Positions 1 to 7,225 of a stretch of 46,405 bases of DNA are shown one piece after another (the stretch's first letter is position 1; the number at the start of each line of letters is the position of its first letter). The DNA comes from JAHJDS01 sp964569795. Lineage in GTDB: Bacteria; Desulfobacterota; Desulfarculia; Desulfarculales; JAHJDS01. The notes below the pieces were generated by a model. It worked only from the letters and a program-made list of their open reading frames with translations. It did no database searches and had not been told where the DNA came from. The stretch spans positions 1 through 46,405 of the forward strand of contig CAZMVB010000030.1 in the NCBI GenBank assembly GCA_964569795.1, in the 5' to 3' direction. The position numbers and the translations under genes were made by a program.

Positions 1-53
1 CCAGTCTCCAGACTCAAAACCGTAAACAACCTGTTTGACAATTACACCTAGGG

Positions 54-123
54 GCAGAGGGGCCCCCCCGTCGAGGCCCCTCTGCACTCCCCCGCCGCTT
101 AGGGGAAAAAAGGGTTCCCCTAA
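54..123. repeat. Two adjacent perfect hairpins
   Basis: The first has an 11-bp stem (54-64 with 75-85; GCAGAGGGGCC paired to its complement). The second has a 9-bp stem (99-107 with 115-123; TTAGGGGAA with TTCCCCTAA). They are separated by 13 bases. They could be the end of a transcription unit lying left of the window, but there is no T-run. Confidence 0.5.
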
Positions 124-202
124 GAACCCTCCCTAACACCAGCGACTGTGCCTTATTGATCTTGAGTGACACGCTCTGGTTTGGATTTCAAACATTGGCC
201 TG

Positions 203-236
203 CGCGCTACGTGATAAAGCGGAATGACGTAGCGCG
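203..236. repeat. 10-bp perfect inverted repeat
   Basis: CGCGCTACGT at 203-212 is repeated in inverse at 227-236 with 14 bases between. The symmetry and spacing would suit an operator or a small hairpin. No gene starts nearby, so its role is unknown. Confidence 0.45.
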
Positions 237-340
237 AAGACGGCTATCTTTTCGAGTTGAGCTGGCCTGAGGTTGGCCATGTGTCCGGTACATTTTGCTT
301 CTGCAATAGTGTTCGTCATGACGGATTCCCCTCACCCTGT

Positions 341-364
341 CCCTCTCCCCGGACGGGGAGAGGG
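341..364. repeat. GC-rich REP-like hairpin
   Basis: CCCTCTCCCC pairs perfectly with GGGGAGAGGG around a GGAC loop. A related imperfect copy, with a one-base bulge, lies at 2248-2271 upstream of the CoA-transferase gene. Palindromes of this type are common dispersed intergenic repeats in many bacteria. Confidence 0.5.
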
Positions 365-825
365 GACCTGCGGCCAGCACCTGTGTTTGTTCAGTGCTGA
401 TTGTCGTTTTCTCTGCGTTACGATTTTCCGTTCCTCATAAACAACAAGTTGGCCGCCGGAGTCGCATCGCGGCCCGGCGGCCTGGGGCGCGGCCGTTTTT
501 TGGTCACGGCCGCGCATCCCTAGTTCTTGCATCCTCGGAATGACCACTGGCCAACCTTGAGCGGCGAGCCAGACGTCTTGACCGGAGGCGAAGGTCTGGG
601 CCGCGGCCAGAGGGCCGCAGGCCCGGCGTCGCGGTCAAGAACAGAGCCGGAGGGAATCACGTCTGGCGGTGTCCGAATCATCGAGATAGGGTTCTCAGGG
701 GCGAAGCCCCTGAGCCGCCGGGGAGTCCAGAGGGGCCTTGCGGAAAAGGCCCTTTTGGTCCTGGGGGGTGCGGGGGGCTGGAAGAAAACCCCCCGCAACG
801 ATAGATGCTCTTAGTCCTTTAAACA

Positions 826-912
826 GGAAAATAGGGACAGCCACCTATTTTTACGCCCGTCCACCTCGCCGTCGGCTACCTCGAAAAAAATAGGAGGCAG
901 TCCCTATTTTCC
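826..912. repeat. Long REP-like inverted repeat
   Basis: Two 27-base arms (826-852 and 886-912) are inverted copies with only two mismatches, separated by about 33 bases. Each arm is itself a small hairpin, AAAATAGG facing CCTATTTT. Nested palindromes of this shape resemble REP elements mobilised by REP-associated tyrosine transposases. No transposase is present in the window. Confidence 0.6.
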
Positions 913-991
913 TCGATGCTCCTACCGCCTCCCTCTTGTCGCTTCGCGACCCAGACAGACAAGCTGTCTGGGCCACCCGGGATACAGCTAT

Positions 992-2206
992 CTAAGCCAC
1001 CTTGATTACCCCTTCGCTCTCCAGGGTTGCGATCTCCCCCTCGCTATAACCCAATTCCCCCAGCACCTCGGCGGTGTGCTGGCCAAATCCGGGTGCCGGG
1101 CGGCGGCAGGTGGCCGGGGTCTGACTGAAATCCCAGGGGAAGCCGACCATCTTGATGGCCCCCAGGTCGGGGTGATCGACGTCAACAAAGTAATTGTTGG
1201 CCCGGGCCTGGGGGTCGGCCGACACCTCTATCGGCGTCTGGATGGGCGTAGCAATGCACCCGCCCGCCGCCAGGGCGTCCAGCCAGTCCTGGCGGTCCCG
1301 TGCCAAAAATTTCTCGTCCAGGATCCTGATCAACAGGGCGGCGTTGGCGCTCCGGTTCTCAAAGGTCTCGAACCTCGGGTCGTGTTCGAGGTCGGTCAGG
1401 CCCATCACCCGGCAGACCAGGGGCCAGTAGCGCTCGGGCTGGAGGTGGGCCATGGCCAGCCACTTGTTGTCGCGGCACTGGTAGTGGTTGTAGATCGGGT
1501 TGCCGGCCTTACTGCGGACCTCGCGGGGGAACTCCTGGCCCAGGGTGGCCGGCGCGGCCATGATTAGACCCAGGGCGGCGATGATCCCGCCCATGAGCGA
1601 GGTATCGACCACCTGGCCCTGGCCGGTCTTCTCCCGGGCGTACAGGGCGGCGGTCACCCCCCAGGCGCAGGCCAGGCCGCCGACCTCGTCGCCGATGCCG
1701 GGCAGCATTTGGGTCGGCGGGGCGTCCCGCTCGCCGCAGGACATCATCAGGCCCGAGCGGGCGATGCCGGTGTAGTCGAACGAGTAGGCCTCGGCGTCGG
1801 GCCCCCGGCGTCCCCAGCCCGAGGCCTGGGCATAGATCAGGCGCGGGTTGCGGGCCATCAGGTCGTCCGGGCCGATGCCCATCCGGATCGGGGCCTCGAT
1901 GCTCATGTTGTTCAGGAAGACGTCGGCCGAATCGATCAGCTTCAGAAAGATTTCCTGGCCCTTGGCCGCCTTCATGTCCAGGACGATGCCGCGCTTGTTG
2001 CGGTTGCAGTGCTCGAAGTAGTAGTTGGGGCCTGAAAGATTGGCCATGGCCCCGATGATCCGCATGAAGCCCCGGGCCGGGTCCCCGGCCGGCGATTCGA
2101 TCTTGATCACGTCGGCCCCCAGGTCCCCCAGCCGCATCCCGGCCACGGGCCCCTGCTGGAACAGGGATATCTCGACGACTCTGACTCCTTCCAAGGGTCC
2201 GGCCAC
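992..2206 (-). CDS. CaiB/BaiF family (class III) CoA-transferase
   Basis: This encodes a 404-residue cytoplasmic enzyme of the formyl-CoA transferase/CaiB/AMACR family, which moves CoA between carboxylic acids or racemises 2-methylacyl-CoA. The start is GTG at 2206, six bases after AAGGAGG, rather than an upstream ATG that has no ribosome site. The N-terminus (PLEGVRVVEIS) and the LGADVIKIE motif are typical. The catalytic aspartate lies in SFDYTGIARSG, about residue 144 from the GTG. Length is normal for the family. Substrates cannot be read from the sequence. A second family member begins at 45904. The small minus-strand gene 2349-2717 lies just upstream. Confidence 0.9.
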   Translation of the reverse strand: MAGPLEGVRVVEISLFQQGPVAGMRLGDLGADVIKIESPAGDPARGFMRIIGAMANLSGPNYYFEHCNRNKRGIVLDMKAAKGQEIFLKLIDSADVFLNNMSIEAPIRMGIGPDDLMARNPRLIYAQASGWGRRGPDAEAYSFDYTGIARSGLMMSCGERDAPPTQMLPGIGDEVGGLACAWGVTAALYAREKTGQGQVVDTSLMGGIIAALGLIMAAPATLGQEFPREVRSKAGNPIYNHYQCRDNKWLAMAHLQPERYWPLVCRVMGLTDLEHDPRFETFENRSANAALLIRILDEKFLARDRQDWLDALAAGGCIATPIQTPIEVSADPQARANNYFVDVDHPDLGAIKMVGFPWDFSQTPATCRRPAPGFGQHTAEVLGELGYSEGEIATLESEGVIKVA

Positions 2207-2247
2207 GTCGCTCCTCCTTGTCTCCCCCGGCGGACCGATCAAGTTAC

Positions 2248-2271
2248 CCTCTCCCCGCCAGGGAAGAGGGC
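2248..2271. repeat. Imperfect copy of the GC-rich hairpin
   Basis: CCCTCT-CCC pairs with GGG-A-AGAGGG around a five-base loop with one bulged A. It resembles the 341-364 element and lies between the two minus-strand genes. Confidence 0.35.
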
Positions 2272-2348
2272 GGTCAATTCCCGGAGGCCCGGGGCATCGA
2301 GATCGGCTCCATCATCCGGGGGGTTATCTTCAGCCGTTACCAGCGTAC

Positions 2349-2717
2349 TTATCCCCTGTCCAGCCAGGCCCGGGCCTGGTCCATGGTCCGGAAAACGCGA
2401 TAGACCACCGGCACCTTGCCGTCGATGTAGGCGGTCTCCTTGCGGAGCCTCCCGAACTCCAGGTCTCTCGGGGCCACCAGGGCCGTTTTGCCCCTGGGCC
2501 GCCGGGGGGTCTGCTTGATCAGGTAGTCGGCCAACCGCTTCATGTATTCGCCGCCCAGCCGGTTCAGGCCGGCCTCTCGAAAGTCCCACAGGACGTCCGG
2601 GGTGGGGTCCTGAAAAAAGGTCTCCAGGCAGGCCTGTATATCAAGGGGGGTAAGTTCGCCCTGGGCCGTGTGGATGGTCAACTGCCTGGCGCGGTCAACA
2701 GTCGAGGTGATCGGCAT
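2349..2717 (-). CDS. Small STAS/SpoIIAA-like protein, unknown function
   Basis: This 122-residue soluble protein has no signal peptide or membrane segment. The pattern LTPLDIQACLE ... VLWDFREA, then GKTALVAPRDLEFG and YRVFRTMDQARAWL at the C-terminus, resembles a widespread family of small alpha/beta proteins related to the STAS/SpoIIAA-like fold. No catalytic residues are recognisable and the function is unknown. The ATG at 2717 has only a weak ribosome site (AAGG). It is upstream of and co-directional with the CoA-transferase gene, with about 140 bases between, so the two may be co-transcribed. Confidence 0.65.
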   Translation of the reverse strand: MPITSTVDRARQLTIHTAQGELTPLDIQACLETFFQDPTPDVLWDFREAGLNRLGGEYMKRLADYLIKQTPRRPRGKTALVAPRDLEFGRLRKETAYIDGKVPVVYRVFRTMDQARAWLDRG

Positions 2718-3008
2718 GGCCTTGATCCGTGTCCGTAAATGTCCCGGATTGAGAGGTCACTTGGCCAACAAACCTTGATCGCCGAGACAAGGAACAACCT
2801 TGCCTCGACACCTTAACCCGACCCCAAATTAGCATGGCCGGCGGTGAAGCTCAACGTTATTGGGCAAAAGGCGACATCACTTCTTTTCTCAAGGAATCCG
2901 CCCCCAGGGGGGCGTTCCCGCCGGCCCGGCCCACTCAAAAATTACCCCCTCGGGCCATAGATAATGATAAATTGTCCCTGACCGGAAACCAGACAGGAGG
3001 GGAGGTTC

Positions 3009-4676
3009 ATGGCCGAGATCTACGGGGGGCACCTGGTCGCCAAGTATCTGAAGGAAGTCGAGGACGTGGGGGCGGTGTTCTCCCTGTCCGGCGGGCACAT
3101 CGACCGGATCTACGACGGGTTCCTCGAGTTCGGGGTCCGGCTGATCGACGTCCGGCACGAGCAGGCCGCGGCGATGATGGCCCACGCCTGGAGCATTTAC
3201 ACCGGCCGGCCCGGGGTGTGTTTGTTCACCGCCGGCCCCGGGTTCACCAACTCGCTGACCGGGGTGATCAACGCCTCGCTGGAAAACGCGCCGATCGTGG
3301 TCCTGTCCGGGATGGCCCCGCTGCGGGATCGCGGCAAGGGGGCCCTCCAGGAGATGCCCCAGGCCGAGATGCTCAAAAATTTCGTCAAGTGGCACGATGT
3401 CTGCCACGACCCGGCCCGCCTCCCCGAGTACCTGTCCACGGCCTTTCGCCAGGCCGTGTCCGGCCGGCCGGGCCCGGTGTTTCTGGAACTGCCGCCGGAC
3501 GTGCTCAACGTCAAGGTCGATCTCGAGGCCGCGCCCCTGCCCCAAAAGGGGGGCCAGAGATACCGGCCCGGTCCGGACCCGGCCGCGGTCCAGGCGGCGG
3601 CGGCCCTGATCGACCGGGCCGAGCGGCCCCTGATCCTGGGCGGCAGCGGCGTGGCCCTGAGCGGCTGCGACCAGAATTTGAGGGCCTTCATCGACAAGAC
3701 CGGGGCCCCGTTCATGCTGATCAACACCGCCCGGGGCGCAGTCCCGGACGATCACCCCCTGTCCCTGTGGGACGGGGGCATGTTCGGCCTGCTGATGGGC
3801 ATGGGCCAGGCCGACCTGGTGATCGCCCTGGGCATCCGGTTCAACTGGCTGCTCCAGTTCGGCCAGTTCTTCCCCGAGGCCAAGATGGTCCGGGTGGACA
3901 TCGACCCGGTCGAGATCGACCGCAACCGCGAGGCCGACGTGGGCCTGGTGGCCGACCTGGACCTGACCCTGGCCGCCCTGACCTCGGCCGTGGGCCAAGC
4001 CGAGCACGCCGCCTGGCGGGAGGACCTGCGCGAGGGTTACACCCCCCTGGTCATGGAGGAACAAAATTCCCGGGAGACGCCCTCGGACCCGATCCATCCG
4101 GCCCGGATGGTGGCCCTGGTCCGTGAGGCGGCCGGCGACGGGGCGACCTACATCATCGACGGCGGCGACACCTCGTACTTCGGCAGCGTCGGCCTGCGGG
4201 CCCTCAAGCGCTCGGGGGTGTACGCCGCGGCCGGGGGCCAGTTCGGCTGCCTGGGGACCGGGATCCCCTTCGGCCTGGCGGCCAAGGCGGCCCGGCCGGA
4301 CGAGACGGTGGTCGTCATCAGCGGCGACGGGTCCATGGGCTTCAACCTCATGGAGTTCGACACCGCCGTCCGGCACGACCTGCCCTTTGTCTGCGTGGTC
4401 AACAACGACCAGGCCTGGGGCATGATCAAGCACGGCCAGGAGATCTGCTACGGGTCGGAACGCCTCATCGGCTCGGAGCTGGGCCGGGTCCACTATGAAC
4501 AGGTGGCCCAGGCCCTGGGCGGCCACGGCGAGCTGGTCGAAAAGGACGAGGACCTGGTCCCGGCCCTCGAGAGGGCCCTGGCCTCGGGCAAACCGGCCTG
4601 CGTCAACGTCCTGACCGACCCCTGCGTCACCAGCCCGGCGACCTACCAGTTCGCCGACGGCCTGAGCATGGAATAG
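3009..4676 (+). CDS. Thiamine-diphosphate enzyme, acetolactate synthase superfamily
   Basis: This 555-residue protein has the three-domain ThDP-enzyme layout: the N-terminal Pyr domain with the cofactor-activating glutamate E51 in RHEQAA, a central domain (~190-330), and the C-terminal PP domain with the GDGS motif (439-442) followed by NN at 465-466 for Mg-ThDP binding. It may be a decarboxylase, carboligase or 2-hydroxyacyl-CoA lyase. The region matching the oxalyl-CoA decarboxylase Tyr-Glu site reads LQEMPQ, so I do not call it that enzyme. The start is ATG after AGGAGGGGAGG. The alcohol dehydrogenase gene follows after four bases, which suggests a joint carboligation or decarboxylation plus redox step. 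Confidence 0.85.
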   Translation: MAEIYGGHLVAKYLKEVEDVGAVFSLSGGHIDRIYDGFLEFGVRLIDVRHEQAAAMMAHAWSIYTGRPGVCLFTAGPGFTNSLTGVINASLENAPIVVLSGMAPLRDRGKGALQEMPQAEMLKNFVKWHDVCHDPARLPEYLSTAFRQAVSGRPGPVFLELPPDVLNVKVDLEAAPLPQKGGQRYRPGPDPAAVQAAAALIDRAERPLILGGSGVALSGCDQNLRAFIDKTGAPFMLINTARGAVPDDHPLSLWDGGMFGLLMGMGQADLVIALGIRFNWLLQFGQFFPEAKMVRVDIDPVEIDRNREADVGLVADLDLTLAALTSAVGQAEHAAWREDLREGYTPLVMEEQNSRETPSDPIHPARMVALVREAAGDGATYIIDGGDTSYFGSVGLRALKRSGVYAAAGGQFGCLGTGIPFGLAAKAARPDETVVVISGDGSMGFNLMEFDTAVRHDLPFVCVVNNDQAWGMIKHGQEICYGSERLIGSELGRVHYEQVAQALGGHGELVEKDEDLVPALERALASGKPACVNVLTDPCVTSPATYQFADGLSME

Positions 4677-4680
4677 ACCG

Positions 4681-5898
4681 ATGAAAGCGCTCACCTTCAA
4701 CACCTCCACGTCGCATTACCTGACCCTCAAGACCCTGGGGGCCTTGAGCAAGAATTTCTATTTCCGGGGCCCCCTGGCCAGCGTCAAGCTGCGGGATTAC
4801 CCGGACCCGGGGCGGCCCGATCCGCACTGGGTCAAGGTCCAGACCGAGATGTGCGGCTTTTGCGCCAGCGACCTGAACCTGATTTTTCTGCGGGATTCGC
4901 CCACGGCCAGCCCGTTCACCTCGTTTCCGTGCGTCCTGGGCCACGAGATCTGCGGCCGGGTGGTCGAGGTCGGCGAGGGGGTGACCGGGATCGAGCCGGG
5001 CGAGCGGGTGACCATCGCCGTGCATCTCAACTGCGAGACCCGGGGCCTGGAGTCGGCCTGTCCGGCCTGCCGGGCGGGCATGGTCGGCAGCTGCCAGAAC
5101 TTCGCCTCGGGCAATCTGGCCCCCGGGATGTTCATCGGCATCTGTCACGACACGGGCGGCGGGTTCTCGCCCTTTTTCGCCGCCCACCAGAGCCAGATCA
5201 TCAAGCTGCCGCCGGACATGGCCCCCGAGCAGGGGGTGCTCATCGAACCGCTGTCCATCGCCCTCCAGGCGGTCCTGAACAACCCGCCCCAGGACGGCGA
5301 GGCGGTGCTGGTCGTCGGCGGCGGGGTGATCGGCAGCCTGATCGTCCAGGCCGTCCGGGTGGTCTCGCCCCAGGCCCGGATCACCGTGTCCGAGCCGTCG
5401 GCCTGGGCCGGCGAGTTCTGTCGGAAGGCCGGCGCCGACAACCTCGTCACCGACGGGGACCTCCTGGGCGCCGCCGTCCGCTACACCGGGGCCGAGCGGT
5501 TCAAGCCGCTCTTGGGCGAGGACATCGTCATGGGCGGGTTCGCCCGGGCCTTTGACACCGTGGGCACCACCCGGACCCTGAACACGGTCATGCGCTGTCT
5601 GGGCGCGGGCGGGGTCCTGAGCATCGTCGGCATCGGCCACGACGTCAAGCTGGACCTGACGCCCCTGTGGCTCAAGCTCCAGACCATCAAGGGCGTGTTT
5701 TCCTACGGCTACGTCGAGTTCCAGGGACAGCGGAAGCACGTCTTCCAGGTGGCCGTGGACCTGGCCCACCAGGGCCGGGTCGAGCTGGAGCCGCTCGTCA
5801 CCCATCGCTTCGCTCTCGAGGACTATCAGCGGATGATCGAGGTCAACCTCAACAAGGAGCGACACCAGGCGATGAAGACCGTGGTCAGTTTCGCCTGA
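4681..5898 (+). CDS. Zinc-dependent alcohol dehydrogenase (MDR superfamily)
   Basis: This 405-residue medium-chain dehydrogenase/reductase is predicted to oxidise an alcohol or polyol, or reduce a carbonyl, with NAD(P). Catalytic zinc ligands fit C61 (CGFCASD), H88 and E89 (GHEICG). Four cysteines of the structural zinc lobe are present at C118, C127, C130 and C138. The Rossmann glycine motif GGGVIG is at 213-218. It is somewhat longer than the usual ~350 residues, mainly through an N-terminal extension. It starts four bases after the ThDP gene stop and is probably translationally coupled, so its substrate may be the product of that enzyme. Confidence 0.87.
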   Translation: MKALTFNTSTSHYLTLKTLGALSKNFYFRGPLASVKLRDYPDPGRPDPHWVKVQTEMCGFCASDLNLIFLRDSPTASPFTSFPCVLGHEICGRVVEVGEGVTGIEPGERVTIAVHLNCETRGLESACPACRAGMVGSCQNFASGNLAPGMFIGICHDTGGGFSPFFAAHQSQIIKLPPDMAPEQGVLIEPLSIALQAVLNNPPQDGEAVLVVGGGVIGSLIVQAVRVVSPQARITVSEPSAWAGEFCRKAGADNLVTDGDLLGAAVRYTGAERFKPLLGEDIVMGGFARAFDTVGTTRTLNTVMRCLGAGGVLSIVGIGHDVKLDLTPLWLKLQTIKGVFSYGYVEFQGQRKHVFQVAVDLAHQGRVELEPLVTHRFALEDYQRMIEVNLNKERHQAMKTVVSFA

Positions 5899-5936
5899 CG
5901 CCAGCCCCCGAACCAGGGGACCCGGAGGGAGAAATC

Positions 5937-6395
5937 ATGCCGATCAAGCCTGGACCGGATTGGTTCCGCCGGATTTTGACCCTGGTCGAGCGGGTGATCG
6001 TCCTGGCCCTGCTGGTGATGATGATCCTGGTGGTGGTCATTTCGACCTGCGAGCTGGCCTGGCTGCTGATCAGACAGTTCTTCTCCGGGGCCGGACTGCC
6101 CCTGGACACCGCCGAGCTGCTAAACCTGTTCAGCTTTTTCCTGCTGATCCTGATCGGACTGGAGTTGATGGAAACGATCAAGATGTATCTGGATGAAAAT
6201 CAGGTTCACGCCGAGGTCGTCTTTCTGGTGGCGATGATCGCCGTGGCCCGCAAGGTGATCGTCATGGACGCCGCCAAGCAACCGGCCATGGCCACGATCG
6301 GGATCGCGGCCTTGATTCTGACCCTGGCGGTGGGATACTTCTTGGTAAAGAGGAGTCACTCGAAAAAGAAGTTGAACGGGGAGTCCAAGGAGTGA
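5937..6395 (+). CDS. PsiE-like inner membrane protein
   Basis: This 152-residue protein has four hydrophobic helices (about 15-40, 55-75, 85-105 and 118-138) and short charged loops, like the phosphate-starvation-inducible PsiE family. The motif LLNLFSFFLLILIGLELMET and the following VHAE are typical. The biochemical role of PsiE is not established. The start is ATG at 5937 behind GGAGGGAG; the open frame continues upstream, but that part lies inside the dehydrogenase gene. It sits 38 bases after the dehydrogenase. Confidence 0.7.
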   Translation: MPIKPGPDWFRRILTLVERVIVLALLVMMILVVVISTCELAWLLIRQFFSGAGLPLDTAELLNLFSFFLLILIGLELMETIKMYLDENQVHAEVVFLVAMIAVARKVIVMDAAKQPAMATIGIAALILTLAVGYFLVKRSHSKKKLNGESKE

Positions 6396-6505
6396 TCGCC
6401 GTCCGGGCCGGCTTCCGGGGGCGGTTCTCCACCCGCTGACAAGTCACCCTGAGATGATGATCGTCGGGTCCTGGCCCCGGCGATTTGTTTTCCAAGGAGG
6501 CCCCT

Positions 6506-7222
6506 ATGTCCGAGCAAAACGACAAAACGGTCATCTGTCAGATTTGCGGCCGGCGCTTTGATCCGGACGAGGTCATGCCCGCGGAGATGGTCCGGCCGGC
6601 GATCTCCGACTTGATCCAGGAGCAAAAACCCGATTGGTCGGACAGCGGTTACATCTGTTATTCCGACCTGAACCGCTTCCGGAACCAATACGTCGAAAAC
6701 GAGTTGGAGGCCGAGAAAGGCGAACTCTCGAACCTCGAGAAAGAGGTGATCGACAGCCTGCAAGAGCATGAACTCATCTCGGCCAACATCAACGAGGAGT
6801 TCAACCGGCAACTGACCTTTGGCGAGCGCCTGTCGGACCGAATCGCCGAATTCGGGGGCAGTTGGCGGTTCATCATCCTCTTCGTGGCGATCCTGTTGGT
6901 GTGGATCGGGATCAACGTGGTGGTCTGGCTGTGGAGACCGTTCGACCCGTACCCTTTCATTCTCCTCAACCTGGTCCTGTCCTGTCTGGCGGCCCTCCAG
7001 GCGCCGATCATCATGATGAGTCAGAACCGGCAGGAGGACAAGGACCGTTTCCGGGCCGAAAACGATTATCTGATCAACCTCAAGGCCGAACTCGAGATCC
7101 GTCACCTGCAACAAAAAGTCGATCACCTGTTGATGAGTCAGTGGCAGCGGTTGATGAAGGTCCAGGAAGTCCAGATGCAGCTCCTCGAGGAACTGAGCCC
7201 GAACCACCGGTCCAGAACCTGA
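6506..7222 (+). CDS. DUF1003 family membrane protein
   Basis: This 238-residue protein has an N-terminal zinc-knuckle-like segment (C11, C14 and C51), a coiled region around 60-100, two membrane helices (about 120-140 and 150-172) with the strongly conserved PFDPYPFILLNLVLSC motif between and within them, and a charged C-terminal coiled coil (175-230). These are the hallmarks of DUF1003. Its function is unknown. The start is ATG at 6506, five bases after AAGGAGG; an earlier in-frame ATG at 6485 lacks a site. It ends three bases before the convergent kinase gene, so neither gene has room for a separate terminator. Confidence 0.85.
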   Translation: MSEQNDKTVICQICGRRFDPDEVMPAEMVRPAISDLIQEQKPDWSDSGYICYSDLNRFRNQYVENELEAEKGELSNLEKEVIDSLQEHELISANINEEFNRQLTFGERLSDRIAEFGGSWRFIILFVAILLVWIGINVVVWLWRPFDPYPFILLNLVLSCLAALQAPIIMMSQNRQEDKDRFRAENDYLINLKAELEIRHLQQKVDHLLMSQWQRLMKVQEVQMQLLEELSPNHRSRT

Positions 7223-7225
7223 ACG

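Larger units (their letters stand above)
1..991. other. Gene-free, palindrome-rich intergenic region
   Basis: No reading frame here looks like a real protein. The stretch holds many perfect inverted repeats: 54-64/75-85 (11 bp), 99-107/115-123 (9 bp), 203-212/227-236 (10 bp), 341-350/355-364 (10 bp), 487-495/507-515 (9 bp), 694-702/706-714 (9 bp), 769-777/789-797 (9 bp), 950-958/964-972 (9 bp), and the long element at 826-912. None has a clear U-tract, so most are probably repetitive intergenic palindromes rather than terminators. Those at 938-972 could serve the end of the minus-strand CoA-transferase gene. Confidence 0.7.

Noticed and set aside
3009..4676. Oxalyl-CoA decarboxylase, suggested by nearby formyl-CoA transferase-like gene
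   Set aside because: The Tyr-Glu pair expected near residue 115-120 is replaced and the CoA-transferase is on the opposite strand in another unit.
2889..4709. 606-codon minus-strand frame opposite the ThDP gene
   Set aside because: Shadow of the ThDP-enzyme gene; no recognisable motif.
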